Assembly: GCA_023634235.1 (NCBI GenBank)
Contig: JAMKCF010000004.1
Span: forward strand, 24,932,527-24,996,526
Origin: Pisaster brevispinus
Lineage: Eukaryota; Echinodermata; Asteroidea; Forcipulatida; Asteriidae
DNA: 64,000 bases
Reading direction: 5' to 3'
Shown here in pieces: positions 47,191-57,655 of the stretch (the stretch's first letter is position 1; every line of letters starts with the position of its first letter). Both the position numbers and the translations under genes were made by a program. The notes beneath the pieces were generated by a model. The model saw only the letters and a program-made list of their open reading frames with translations. It did not search any database and was not told the origin of the DNA.

Positions 47191-48071
47191 GGACTAGTGC
47201 ACTTACGAGCGTTGCTGCCATACTTCCAGTGATACCAGCACTGTGGGTCGGATGACTGTCGATCGGAGGACCGGCGATCTGCGGACGGGGTGGGGTCTCG
47301 TCGAGTGTTGCGCCCGTGCGAGAAAGAACGAGAACGACCTCGCCTCTGGCCTGCTTGGAAGTGAGTTGTCAAGGCCATCACCTGCCTAGTGAGGTCATCT
47401 ACCTTGTTCTGAAGAACGAGTACCTCGGATGGGGCTTGTGGTGGTGGGGGCTGGGCAAACTGGGGTGGCGGCGCTGAAAATGCCGCAACATGCTGTGGTG
47501 TCATGGGAGGGCCTGACACCTCGACGATCTTATCTGCTAAATCAGCCAGTGCTCCAATGCCCACTGTGTCGGCTGTAGATGCGAGGATTGACTGGACAGG
47601 GGTTGGGAGACGTTGCAAAAACAGCTGTTTCAGAATCTTCTCTTCTAGTGTGTTTTCCCCGAGCAACTGTCGCATTCGCCGTAGAAGTTGTGATGGCTTA
47701 CGATCCCCCAACTCCTCGGCTATCAGGAGCTGATGGAGGCGCTTCTGCTCTGATGTTGAGGTACGACGAATGAGTTCAGCCTTAAGTTTGTCGTAACGAG
47801 CTGTGGCTGGAGGTGAGATTAAAATATCCCTCACTTCTTGAGCAATCTCTGGTTGAAGCGAGCCGATGACATAGGCAAAGCGAGTTTCCTGAGTGGTGAT
47901 TTTGCGTATCAGAAACTGGGCCTCAACCTGAGCAAACCATAAGGTAGGATCATTCGGCCAAAATGGTGGTAGTTTCAGGCTCACCGCTGCCTGTACAGGG
48001 GGTAGGAGTGAGACAGAGGGAGGTGGTGTGTTCTCTGCAGCATCAGGTTTGGCTGGTTTTGGTACTGACAT
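47133..48071 (-). CDS. gag: Gag with CHCC zinc motif
   Basis: About 312 residues from the first ATG (48071-48069). The frame itself opens at 48089. The capsid-like part starts LKLPPFWPNDPTLWFAQVEA, the hallmark opening of CsRn1-type Gag, followed by a Pro/Gln-rich linker, an Arg/Ser-rich basic stretch and the zinc motif C-x2-H-x9-C-x3-C near the C-terminus (CWYHWKYGSNARKC, then PC). Gag packages the RNA and forms the particle. The CHCC spacing with the second ligand a histidine is typical of this clade and unusual among retroelements. No stop or frameshift inside. Confidence 0.92.
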   Translation of the reverse strand: MSVPKPAKPDAAENTPPPSVSLLPPVQAAVSLKLPPFWPNDPTLWFAQVEAQFLIRKITTQETRFAYVIGSLQPEIAQEVRDILISPPATARYDKLKAELIRRTSTSEQKRLHQLLIAEELGDRKPSQLLRRMRQLLGENTLEEKILKQLFLQRLPTPVQSILASTADTVGIGALADLADKIVEVSGPPMTPQHVAAFSAPPPQFAQPPPPQAPSEVLVLQNKVDDLTRQVMALTTHFQAGQRRGRSRSFSHGRNTRRDPTPSADRRSSDRQSSDPQCWYHWKYGSNARKCTSPCSRRIPAQPNSENATASN

Positions 48072-48148
48072 TGTGTTGTGTTGTTCCAAGTTGTTGCTCT
48101 ATACAATTATATAGTTCAGGAAAGCAGTCTGCAAATGTTCAATGTCTT

Positions 48149-48157
48149 GGGTCACCA
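48149..48157 (-). promoter_or_regulatory. Primer-binding site (tRNA-Trp)
   Basis: One base inside the 5 prime LTR the minus strand reads TGGTGACCC. This is complementary to the last nine bases, GGGTCACCA, of animal tRNA-Trp. Confidence 0.8.
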
Positions 48158-48158
48158 A

Positions 48159-48659
48159 TGTAGTAATCGGTCAAAACTACTTAAGAAGGATGTCTAATTG
48201 AAACTTACCACTTAATATCTGTAAACAATGACGGAGATCCGCTCGAGGTCCGGAAGGTTGTACCCTGGAGTGCTACTGGCTAAAAACTCCGGCCATAGCA
48301 CGGGGTACGATGAACACTGATTCCACTCCACAGAATACAAAAAAGAGTGTTCACAAAGTTCACAAAAGTTCACAAGGACCAAACAGTTCGACGGAGAAAC
48401 GAAGACAAATTGACTCAAACAACTGACGAAAAAAACTACTGTACATACGCTGGCAAAAGCTTAGCAGAACGCGAAAATGGAGAACTAGAAAAACATGTGC
48501 ACTTTGATGCTAGCAAAAACTACATGTGTTCCTGTGCATGCTGTATGTACATGTAGCCCTTTGCTCAGAGGGGTCAAAGTTCAGCTACCGCTGTATGGTG
48601 TGCCCAATGCAGCATAAATATAAAACACTAAATGTGTCCATACGAATGAGGTTGCTACA
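48159..48659 (-). repeat. 5 prime LTR of the CsRn1-like element
   Basis: Near-identical to the 3 prime LTR and followed by TATT. On the minus strand a TATATTTA box lies about 40 bp inside the LTR (near 48618), a possible core promoter. Confidence 0.95.
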
Positions 48660-49079
48660 TATTCTTAATGCCAAACAATTTATCGGATTGAACCAGCCAT
48701 GCAGTTCTGTCCAATCCGAACACCAAAAACATTTTGCTGGTAACCTACACTTAAAATGCTACTTCCCTTACACACTTGGACGACTACCAATGAAAACAAC
48801 GTTCAGCAGCAAATCTGTCACACCATGGTCACATCAACGGCAAATTTGACATCACTTTGCTATGATTTTTATCTCGAGTTATACAAAATATTAAATTTCT
48901 ATGATCATAGTCGAGAAAAATGCATTTATCATTGATTTGTTTGTGTACAAGATGCTCATATAAACTATACTAGGAAGTAAACTGTTCCCTTCTAGCCTAT
49001 ACATGTGTGTACTACATGCACTATGACGACATGTGTATACATGAATATGTAATGGTGCGCTGCTTTTTAAACGAGGTTC
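48660..49079. other. No gene recognised
   Basis: Sequence flanking the LTR retrotransposon. It has only short frames and no motif. Confidence 0.45.
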
Positions 49080-50110
49080 AGATAACACGAGCAAAGCCAA
49101 GTTGCCCGTGATAGAAACATCTGCTGATGAAGCTCTTGTCCATAATAGATAACGCTCTTTAATCAGTGAATAATCTACAAACAAGATAAGACACACTATA
49201 GTAAATATTTCATCAAATGTTGAATGAAAGGTTTAGTGAAACATTGATCCTGAATGTGCTCCATCTTGGAACCGATCACAGCGCAAGGCTCAACCCTTAA
49301 ACAAATCTCATCTAGACCACAAAGAGATGACAAACAAGTGGTTTGAAAATGATTTTAGAAGTACCATATCAACTAGGATTGGAGCATAGAGAGTTGACTT
49401 GCAAGAAGGAACAAAGTGTTGTAAAAGGTAGGAAGTGTACATGGTACAGAGTGGTCAAAGTACGAAGTGACCTGACACTGACCCTTCGTAGTGTGTCTCT
49501 AATCTTTGTGAGGCAAACTGGCTCTGAAGATCATCTAAAAAAATCACTGCCTTAATTTTGTCTGGAACAGCTGTATGTAGCTATGCCTTGTGACAATATT
49601 TTAGAGGCACAATCACTTCTCACACCATGTACCTTGACCATGATTCAAAAATCATCTGATCACTTTCTTTCTCTTTCTCTTGAAATACTCAGGTCAAGAA
49701 CAACTGTTCATGACTCTTGTAAATGCAGGTTCCTGGCAACTATTGTGAAATTGAATTGTTTCTTTTTCCAGCAAAGTACACTTCCCTTTATGCACAACCA
49801 AGGTTCAAAGCAATAGCAGGCTAGAAATTAAGGAAAATCTGAAATAAGCTTCATGCTGCATGCATTGCTAAATAGTGTTATGAAGAATTTTTGTTTAACA
49901 CAATAGAGGGATTAAAGTTTCTGAGAACTGTTGAATTCTATAATGGGATTATGATGAAACAATTTACATACCCAATCCAGTAACGAAGAGAACCTAAATG
50001 TTGTGAGTTCTGCAACCCTGTGTAATGTTCCTTGAAGAGTCATCAGCAGTGGCTGCTGAAAGCCAGATGCCATGGGTCTGGGTTATCATTGATCCAGAGA
50101 GTCATCAAAA
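49080..50110 (+). repeat. Third right-orientation copy of the A-C module
   Basis: It opens with AAGCCAAGTTGCCCGTGATAG, the reverse of module A, and continues with GTACGAAGTGACCTGACAC and module C (49540-50110: CTGTATGTAGCTATGCC, CACACCATGTA, CATCTGATCACTTTC, AAAGTACACTTCCC). On the minus strand module A reads LILFVDYSLIKERYLLWTRA with the frame open, close to the peptide of the 11.8-kb copy. It is separated from the other copies by the LTR element and is more diverged than they are from each other. Confidence 0.7.
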
Positions 50111-50239
50111 AAGCAGATGTTGGATAAGTTTGCGAGCCCATCTCTGTAAACTTGACCAGAATCACAAGACCAGAATCAAATTGAGAAGACAGTTTTACCA
50201 TTTGAACTGTTTGTTAAACCAAACACTTTAAGAAGAAGT

Positions 50240-50325
50240 GTAAATTTCAAGCCCTTAGGTACTAAACATTTACCTTCTGCAAGAGTTCTTGCAGAGTTTC
50301 TATGTGACTTAGCCAAGTTTTAGTA
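50240..50325 (-). pseudogene. Small gypsy RT relic
   Basis: Minus-strand WLSHIETLQELLQKVN resembles the RT stretch W-x2-H-x6-L that follows the YxDD box. The matching DNA (GCAAGAG, AGAGTTT, ATGTGACTT) is also in the relic at 35.2 kb. Too short for certainty. Confidence 0.45.
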
Positions 50326-51724
50326 TAAATTTGGACAGGCCAAAAACCATAAATTAACTTTTATATATATTTATTTATTTATTTAGATTTGTTGTGGGGG
50401 CAAATATCAATGCTGGGTGTCACACCATGGGACTGGATTTCAGAGGAACATGTTCTGCACATGCAAAATGGATCTAATTTAATAACAAAGAAACACAAAT
50501 GCCCTATAAAGTCATTGAAACCCACAACACTACTATGTACAAGCTAAGAACAAGTTTAAGCAAGGGACTAGATCGACTATTCTCTACAAGATTTTCTCTA
50601 GACCGATTGTTTTGGATTAAGTCACACTTTTGTCCTCAGAATATTACAATATTAATTAGTCAAGTAAAGTTATTCTACGACAATGAAAATCTCAGATTCT
50701 AATTGATTAATTAAGCCCACCACGAGATGTACTTTTAGTGTTTATGATTGTTCTTTGCAGGCAAATGTTCAATTTTGTTCAGCTCTCTGATTATGACTGG
50801 GGGTGTTTGGTTACTTGCCTGTCTCCTTTTGCCAACTTTTTGGTGACGATTCTGCTGTTGCTATACTCTGCTGGAGCTCTTTCCAGCTTCTATGCAGCAG
50901 TTTAATGCCAGCCTTATGAGTTGGGTTGCCTTTATGTTCTTGTACATGTAAAGTAGTTGCAGCTTACCAAGTTGGTTCCAGTTTTTGATGGTTGGCCAAG
51001 ATTGTGTCGTCTTACTAGCTCACTCAGGATTCAGTGTTTGACGAGGGTCCACTCAGGACAGTTCTGATGAATCCACACAAGACGAAGTCCACACAGGACA
51101 AGCTCTGAAAGTTTCTTACAATCCATTCAGGATATTAAACTTCTAACATTTTAAAGCCCCCACAGGACTTCGATTTTGTGAGCCTTGATTCAGAATATTA
51201 AGATGGACTGCTCTCCTCCAACTTCAACCAAAGACTGACTAGTACAAACCTGTACACCCAACCAGAACAAGATGGGACACAAAAGGAACGCATTCCAAAA
51301 GGACAATCAAGTAAATACCAACATTCCTTATAGCCCCACCCTAACTACTGCCCTCTTTGGAGTCTTAATTTGAATATATTTGGCGCCCTCTTGGGACAAT
51401 CTAGTCTGCCACAAAACTTCTAGCAAACTTAAAGGAGCTAAATTCAAGAGGCAAACTTGCACATGTTAAATGCAGCCCCAAAAAATATTTTTTGCACATA
51501 CTCTGAAATTATTAACTAGTGTTTGACTGAAATACTCAAGGCACGTGTAACACTGGGGAAGTTGGAAATTGTTTTGAAAATGAACATCTAATTCCAGCCA
51601 CTTGGTCCGATCTAGCGACATTATAATTTTTTGCAAAGCATGAATATTTAATTTTAAATTTTGGCTGCCTCAAAAAGAAAACTTATTGGGGGTACCATCT
51701 GTGCTCCCCCCCAGTTAAGGGTTT
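50326..51724. other. No gene recognised
   Basis: Includes a TTTATTTATTTATTTAG run near 50370 and, at about 51015-51175, several loosely repeated phrases such as CACTCAGGA and CACACAGGAC. No coding motif. Confidence 0.45.
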
Positions 51725-52246
51725 GAATGAGAATGTCATCAATGATATTAGCAACATACTGCATTCCATGTTTTATTGTTCACATTTTTCTTGTGAATGT
51801 GGCTGTGCATTAAATAAGCCAAATGGAATTATGTTAAAGTGGAAGAGCCAATTTGGGGTCAAGTATGCGGTTTTATTCTTGTCATTCTGTCTCATTGGGA
51901 TCAGTCAGTAATCTTTACTCAAGTCAAATTTTGTAAAATAATGACCTTTTGCTGGTTTAGGGAATATTCCTTCTCGGCTGGGTATTAGATCGGCATCAAA
52001 TGTGGTGATTTTGTTGATTTTCTGGAAATGTATGCAGAAACGGTTAGTACCATCTTACTTTCTGACAAGCACTCTGGGTAAATTCAAAGATTCAATTATA
52101 CAAATTTTCAACATGTTCTTAACTTCGGAATCTTTAGTTTCTTTGGGAGCAACTAGTATCTGGTATGGCTTACATAGTTCTGGTTTGTTGGTGTTAAATT
52201 TAATACAATGCTCACCTAAATTTGTATAGCCTTTTAGTTCGGTCAA
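51725..52246 (-). pseudogene. Decayed Ty3/gypsy reverse transcriptase
   Basis: Minus-strand translation gives, in order, YTNLGEHCIKFNT, MLKICIIES, PRVLVRK, DGTNRFCIHF, TKFDLSK, IPFGLFNA and, after a frame change, IIDDILIQT. These correspond to the start of gypsy RT, the VVLVxKKDG strand, CVDYRKLN, motif A (TKIDL), motif B (MPFGLxNA) and the YIDDIL box. Stops interrupt it at the positions usually occupied by K in KKDG and W in YWQIP, and there is a frameshift before the active-site box. No LTR was found nearby. It differs from the CsRn1-like copy at 44-48 kb. Confidence 0.85.
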
Positions 52247-52521
52247 TATGCTTTGAAATTATCAGTAATTGTACTTTTTTTCCAGTGTCATGGTTTTTTC
52301 AACTGTTTTCAACAGCTATTGATTTTAGTGCATTCAGCGATGGAACCATGATAAGAGTTATAAATTGCTACATTTACATTAATTTTTTGTGATGCTTCCA
52401 GTGGCTGCTCGCATTCAATGATTAACACTGTCAATTTTTTTACGAAGGTCGAGCACAAACTGATATGTGTTTTTTCTGTTTCAACAATTTGTACTTTCCG
52501 AATCCAAAGCTATTTAAGTAT
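52247..52521. other. No feature recognised
   Basis: 275 bp between the gypsy relic and the DIRS-like element. It might be the decayed upstream pol of the relic. Confidence 0.4.
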
Positions 52522-52551
52522 GATTCTACCTCACCGAGTATTACGTCACTC
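52522..52551 (+). repeat. Left inverted terminal repeat of the DIRS element
   Basis: 30 bp, perfect inverse of 56963-56992. It contains TATTACGTCACTC, with an ACGTCA (CRE-like) core. Confidence 0.92.
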
Positions 52552-52639
52552 CGTGACCACGTGAGATTGCACTGACCGAGCCTTCAGTGCGTAATCTGAC
52601 TTCACAGCCTTTGGACGTGTCATTCGGTGCCAGGCACCA

Positions 52640-54092
52640 ATGCACAATTTTAGTTTTGAAACACCTACAACATACATCGAGGCCTACACCATGGAAGACG
52701 AAAGTATCAGTATTCTTTTTGACTTAGCAACTGAGTTAGTGGTGAACAACTCTGACGGGACTCAGAAGTCATTTCCTGTAAACGAGAAGGAAACGACATT
52801 GGATCCAGTCGTAGACTTAACGACACAGAACCAAGCTCGAAAACGGAAAGCAGTAAATGTTACGAAAGGACCAACTAACCAAGCTGTAAAACAGGTCCAA
52901 GCCGAAGTCTCTGCTCCACGCCGCAAATGCCAGTGTACAGCAACAAATATGGCGACTTCGAGTGGCACACCCTCTAAAGGTATTCCAGAGGCCAGGGCTA
53001 ATCCTGATGCAGCATTGTTTAAAACAATGGCTGCACAATTGCAACAAATGCAGCAACAGGCCATGCAATTGCTTTACAAAGGCATGCATGATGGATTCAA
53101 GCAGCTTGCGAGCTCAATGGTGAAACCTACCGATGGCTCTGTTGGCAATGACATTACGGTAATGGCATTGCCAACAGAGCCATCGGGTAAAAATCAGTGC
53201 CCGTCAACGGCAACACTGCCTACCTCAGCTTCGCTAGATGGTGACCCAGATAAAGTTCTGAACAAAATTATGTCTTCAAACGAGAACACTGAAGAGCCTC
53301 CGACTAACCCATCAAATCAATTGGTAAGCACAGGCTTCTTAGAGGACATTGTGCAGGACTTCAGCGATGGTGATAAAACAGGCCCACGGGTGAAACCTGA
53401 ATTGGCCAATATGGTGAACACCATGTTGAAAACAAAGATGGCCGACGCAAAAGTCGCTGAGAAAGAGAAATTGTATCCTTATCCAGAGAATTGCGATGCA
53501 ATGGCTGGAAATAGAGTTAACTCCGAAATCTGGAGCAAAATTCGAACAACCACCAAACGAGAACACTTGAAACTTCAGAAAACACAAGGAATTCAGTTAG
53601 AGGCCTTAGTACCTTTGCTTCCAGCTGTCGACACTCTGGTCAACATTAAAACAGGCAAAATCGACAATACAGCTTGGGATCCAACTGATATCACTCGCAA
53701 GTGTGTGGATGCAATGCTCTAGTTGCGACATCCTTTTGCAACATAACTCAAAAACGTCGTGACTATATCAAGCCAGACCTTAAAGCCCAGTATCGGCAAA
53801 TTTGTGCTGAACACATTCCCGTCACCAAATTCCTCTTTGGGGACAACTTGCCCAAGCAAGTCAGCGACATTAATGCAACAAAACGTATGGGACAAAAATT
53901 GGCCCCTGTGACACGGTTGCATCATACCGGAAACATGGCAGCTATAGTTACCGAGACAGAGAGCGGCCAAGAAATAACTACTCGAGAACATCATCATGCC
54001 CATCTCGATTCTCCACGGCCTCAAAAAAGTGGAACAACTACAGCCCAGGTCACCGTCAGCAGACAAGACCGAGAGGCAACCAGAACAAATGA
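52640..54092 (+). pseudogene. DIRS ORF1 (Gag-like), frame-broken
   Basis: The first 360 codons (52640-53722) are open. A second ATG at 52691 (MEDESIS) is an equally good start. They encode a Gln-rich coiled segment (QLQQMQQQAMQLL) and a Gag-like core. The homologous C-terminal part (QKRRDYIKPDLKAQY, FLFGDNLPKQVSD) continues in another frame after about 53712, and a basic Asn/Arg/Gln-rich tail (NNYSRTSS to TRPRGNQNK) in a third, ending at TGA 54090-54092. Two frame breaks are therefore present. The ATG at 54089 that starts pol overlaps this TGA as ATGA. The near-perfect palindrome at 53130-53186 lies in the first part. DIRS ORF1 is thought to bind the element RNA. Confidence 0.75.
53130..53186. 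repeat. 57-bp near-perfect palindrome inside DIRS ORF1
   Basis: 28-bp arms with one mismatch and a one-base centre at 53158. The left arm starts CCGATGGCTCTGTTGGCAA and the right arm ends in its inverse. The reading frame of ORF1 stays open through it. Confidence 0.97.
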
Positions 54093-55375
54093 ACATCTGG
54101 CAGGATGTAAACTTGTCGACCCCAGGAAACGGGGTAAGCATGAGTAATGAGCAATCATTTAAAGCAGGTAGACTGAAAGAGTTTGCAACCAACTGGAAAA
54201 GACTCACTTCTGATAAATGGCTTCTAGACGTAGTAAAAGGTTACAAAATCGAATTTATTGCAGCTCCAGTGCAAAAGGTAAAACCTCGTGCTCTATGCCT
54301 TAATGGTCCAAAAGAAGAGCACAGTATCAAAAATGAGATACAGAAGTTACTGCAACTTGGAGTGATTGCTGAAGTGCAACACTCCAGAGGCGAATTTTTA
54401 TCAACTATATTTGTACGCCCAAAGAAAGATGGATCATTTCGTATGATTTTGAATCTAAAGCAGTTAAATGAATCGGTTGAATACCATCATTTTAAAATGG
54501 ATACTTTCCGTACAGTTCTAAAAGTTGTTAGACCTAGCTGCTATATGGCATCAGTTGATTTACGCCAAGCATATTATTCAGTGCCTATTGATAAAAAGTA
54601 TCAACCTTTTCTCAGGTTTGAGTGGAAAGGAAAATTCTTTCAATATACCTGCTTACCAAATGGTTTGGCATCAGCACCACGAGTGTTCACTTAATTACTT
54701 AAGCCATTGTATGCCTCGCTACGGCAATTGGGGCACATATCAGTTGCATATATTGATGATTCATATTTGCAAGGTAGCTCAATTCAGGAATGTGAACGAA
54801 ATAAACAGGACACTATTACACTACTTACAAATCTTGGGTTCACTATTAACAGAGACAAGTCTGTACTTAACCCTACCCAGAAAGTAGTGTTTTGGGGATT
54901 TGTCATTGACTCATTGAACATGGCGGTTTCTTTGACAAAAGAAAAAGCTACTGGGCTAAAGAAAGCATTTCAATCTCTTTATAATAACAAACGACCAACC
55001 ATAAGAGACATTGCTCATGTAACGGGATGTATGGTCTAGGTTTTTCCAGCTGTGGCTTTTGGGCAATTGTTTTATCGACAACTTGACGTTGACAACATTG
55101 AGGCATTAAAACAATGCGGTTATAACTTTGAAGCGAAGTCAAACCTGTCCAACCTAGCTAGACAGGACTTACAATGGTGGATTGAAAACATAGAACATGT
55201 CAGTAACCAAATATCTCACAAAGGCCCTGATTATGAGCTTAATTCGGATGCATCCTTAGAAGGGTGGGGGGCATCGTGCTCTAAAGGCTCCACTGGAGGT
55301 CGATGGGCAAGTCATGAGATGAGTTCACATATCAATGTGTTAGCCCAGACATTGACTTGTTCGCCTCACGTCTAA
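54089..55375 (+). pseudogene. DIRS reverse transcriptase and RNase H, with stops and deletion
   Basis: The frame starts MNIWQDVNLS at an ATGA overlap with ORF1. DIRS-type RT features: WLLDVVKGYKIEF, FVRPKKDGSFRMILNLK, EYHHFKMDT, MASVDLRQAYYSVP (motif A), LPNGLASAPRVFT (motif B), AYIDDSY (active site), INRDKSV and FWGFVIDS. Two codons have become stops in the same frame: TAA at 54692-54694, right after VFT where a lysine is usual, and TAG at 55037-55039. RNase H is reduced to its first strand (LNSDASLEGWGA). At about 55340 the sequence jumps from INVL to the end of the domain (DIDLFASRL, in another frame), a deletion of most of RNase H. The RT would copy the RNA intermediate into a circular DNA in an active element. 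Confidence 0.88.
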
Positions 55376-56694
55376 ACCACCATATAACAAGATATGTTTC
55401 GTGGCATCCTGACCCACAGGCGTATGCAACTGATGCGTTTACTTTAAATTGGGGTCATTTTTTAGCCTATGCTTTTCCTCCATTCTCACTCATAAAGAGA
55501 TTTCTTCAAAAATTGGAAGAAGACTCCGCTGAGGCTGTAGTGGTAGTTCCACATTGGCCGACTCAGCTGTGGTACCCATCACTGATGAACCTTTGTATTT
55601 CTGCTCCTCTATTATTGTACAGGAACTGCAGAACAATGAAGATGCCTCACGGCCCCACAGCTGTCCACCCACTGCACAAGAAACTGCAGCTCATGTCACT
55701 TATCCGGCAATCACTCCACATCAAAGGGGTTTCAGAAGCCACGGCAGCTTTAATAGAAGCATCCTGGAGGAATGGAACTGCCAAGCAGTATGATGTTTAC
55801 CTAAAAAAATGGAAACAATGGTGTAACATCAACAACGACGATCCATTCTCGCCAAGAATCAATTGTGCCCTAGATTTCTTGACTCACTTACATAACAACC
55901 AAGCAGGCTACAGTGCCATCAATACTGCTCGTTCAGCGATGTCAGCAATTATTTCCTTGCCTGATAAAACTCCATTTGGACAGCACCCACTTGTTTGCAG
56001 GTTGCTGAAAGGTTGCTTAGAGTTAAAACCCAGCCTACGCCGATATCAGAGAATTTGGGATGTCAGTATCGTCTTGCGACATATCGAACACTATGATGAC
56101 CTGAGCAGTTTATCTTTGAAACAGCTCACAATGAAATTAGCTACACTCATGTTACTGCTGTCGGGTCAAAGAGTCCAAACAATACATTCACTGGACATCA
56201 ACTAAATGGAGATCAATGCTTCCCGATGTGTTTTTCGAATACCTGTCCTCATGAAGCAATCACAGCCAGGAGTTCATCAAAACAATATGAATTTTCCTGA
56301 GTACCCTGAGAATAGGAAACTCTGTGTTGTGACCTCACTGAAGAAATATTTGCAAATAACAGGTGACATACGGAAAGGGGAACATAAACTTTTCCTAGCC
56401 ATGTCAAAACCACACCAAGCAGTGTCTAAAGACACTATAAGCCGGTGGGTAAGGTGTACTCTGGAAGAAGCTGGTCTAAACACAAGAGAGTTTAAACCCC
56501 ATAGCGTACGTGCATCATCCACTACGGCAGCATGCCTCAGTGGAGTGCCTCTTGACACGATAATGAAAAGTGCAGGATGGTCTAACGCAGCAACATTTGC
56601 AACTTTTTATTGCAAACCGGTAATTCACACAACAGACAATGATGTCTTTTGCAAATGCTTTATTGGACAAAGTGCCCCAGTAACAACACAATAA
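55345..56694 (+). pseudogene. DIRS tyrosine recombinase, one nonsense codon
   Basis: The frame first gives the region that usually follows RNase H in DIRS elements (RYVSWHPDPQA, DAFTLNWG, YAFPPFSLI, VVPHWPTQLWYP). After that comes the recombinase: an alpha-helical core-binding part with WKQWC and the catalytic part with SGQRVQTIHSLDI (Arg I), PHSVRAS (His-x-x-Arg) and GWSNAATFATFYCKP (Trp, then nucleophile Tyr). These are the conserved residues of tyrosine recombinases, which integrate the circular cDNA without a target duplication. A TAA at 56203-56205 splits it in frame between Arg I and the rest. 56206-56694 continues in the same frame. Apart from this stop the enzyme looks complete. Confidence 0.88.
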
Positions 56695-56962
56695 TAATGT
56701 CAAGGGTCAGTGAACCTTAAGTCAATTATTATTAATTATATAAAATCGGTACATGAAGTACACAGTGTAATGCAATGGTTTATTGTTACAGGTACCTGTA
56801 TTATAGTATCTATATAGAAGAATGATTCATGCAGAAAACAGAAAATAGAAGTAACCATTCATAAAACAGGGATGTATTAGTCTATGTTGTTTTGTCTGAC
56901 TTTTTTTGACTCCTACGAGTCCTTGGCGTCTCATTTACACATAGCTTTGAACATCTCACCGT

Positions 56963-56992
56963 GAGTGACGTAATACTCGGTGAGGTAGAATC
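56963..56992 (-). repeat. Right inverted terminal repeat of the DIRS element
   Basis: 30 bp, exact inverse of the left repeat (GAGTGACGTAATACTCGG on the plus strand). Confidence 0.92.
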
Positions 56993-57007
56993 CTAAAATT
57001 AAGCGAG

Positions 57008-57655
57008 CTTCACAGAAGTGAAGTTTGATTGGGATTCTATTACAGCACGGAGGGATTACGTGCCCTCCCTGCCGTCATAGTTGACGCCCACCCTGAAGGC
57101 ATAAGTAGTATAGTTGGAGTCACACACACCTAATTTTGGGTAGTGCAGGGTAGTTTGCACTACTCAAAAACGAACTTTGCACACCAAAAAAAAAAAAAAA
57201 TAAAAAAAAAATAAAAAAAAAATAAATAAATAAATAAATAAAAAAAAAACCAAATGGCGTGCGGTATGGGGGTGTGTATTTACACACCAGGAAAAGTGGT
57301 GCAAAGGTGAACTAGTCGGCCCACAGTCGTTTTAGGGTTCAGGCCGGATGAAGGCGAGTCACGAAGTGGGGAGTCGTGCGGCCCACGGCAGTGTCTTGAG
57401 GCCCGAAGGGCCGAGACGCGGGGTTAACATGATGCATGGCATCATGTTGAGCGGTGTCTGAAAGACACCGCAAGAAGGTATGTCTCACGACAGTGTAACT
57501 GAGGGCAAACCGTTATCGTTTGCCCTCAGTTGGCGGTGCGGAAGTGATTTCTTGAAATCACGGAGCGCCGCGCACAAAACCACGCAGCACAAACGAGTCG
57601 CGTACGGCTCGTTTGTATTTTCACAAAGTGAAAACAAAGCGGTGTCTTCCAAGAC
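57008..57655. repeat. Tract of about a dozen different perfect hairpins
   Basis: Independent perfect stem-loops, each with its own sequence: CTTCAC/GTGAAG (57008-57023), GGAGGG/CCCTCC (57049-57068), GTAGTGCA/TGCACTAC (57140-57163), GGTGTGT/ACACACC (57271-57288), GGCCC/GGGCC (57400-57412), AACATGATGC/GCATCATGTT (57426-57448), GCGGTGTCT/AGACACCGC (57451-57471), a 14-bp stem AACTGAGGGCAAAC (57497-57531), GTGATTTC/GAAATCAC (57544-57561), ACAAACGAG/CTCGTTTGT (57589-57616), TTTTCAC/GTGAAAA (57618-57634) and GTCTT/AAGAC (57644-57655). Loops are mostly 2-8 nt, often GAA or AAA. The tract lies between the DIRS end and the polymerase gene and is GC-richer than its surroundings from 57300. It probably belongs to the terminal or control region of the polymerase element. 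Its function is unknown. Confidence 0.9.
57186..57250 (+). repeat. A-rich/(TAAA)n tract
   Basis: Poly-A runs broken by single T, then AAAT repeats, in the middle of the hairpin tract. It could be an old poly-A tail of an inserted retrocopy. Confidence 0.9.

Larger units (their letters stand above)
43402..48659 (-). mobile_element. CsRn1-clade Ty3/gypsy LTR retrotransposon
   Basis: A complete element on the minus strand, 5258 bp, with LTRs of 505 and 501 bp that start TGTAGTAATC and end GGTTGCTACA on the plus strand, and the 4-bp repeat TATT on both sides. Placement in the CsRn1 group rests on three features: a Gag zinc motif of CHCC type instead of CCHC, a primer-binding site matching the 3 prime end of tRNA-Trp, and RT and integrase sequences typical of that clade. 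By eye the LTRs differ by four substitutions and one 4-bp indel, so the insertion is young. The copy is probably not autonomous now because protease and RT are in different frames. Confidence 0.93.
52522..56992 (+). mobile_element. DIRS-type tyrosine-recombinase retroelement
   Basis: 4.47 kb bounded by perfect 30-bp inverted repeats (52522-52551 and 56963-56992, starting GATTCTACCTCACCGAG). Order: Gag-like ORF, RT, RNase H remnant, tyrosine recombinase. Inverted ends plus a tyrosine recombinase instead of a DDE integrase place it in the DIRS1 group rather than Ngaro, which has split direct repeats. No target-site duplication is seen, as expected for this class. The copy is dead: gag has frame breaks, pol has three in-frame stops and an internal deletion. 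56695-56962 is a non-coding tail in which an internal complementary region would be expected, but I could not identify one. Confidence 0.9.

Noticed and set aside
45245..47773. Plus- and minus-strand short frames within the CsRn1-like element
   Set aside because: Antisense or out-of-frame shadows of gag and pol with no motifs of their own.
55554..55793. Extra frames inside the DIRS element, including minus-strand frames at 52762-53089 and 53719-54207
   Set aside because: Shadows of the RT/recombinase and ORF1 frames, without their own motifs.
57300..57480. Self-cleaving ribozyme (hammerhead-like) in the hairpin tract
   Set aside because: CCGGATGAAGGCGAGTCACGAAG recalls CUGAUGA...CGAAAC, but the core bases differ and no matching third stem and cleavage triplet was found.
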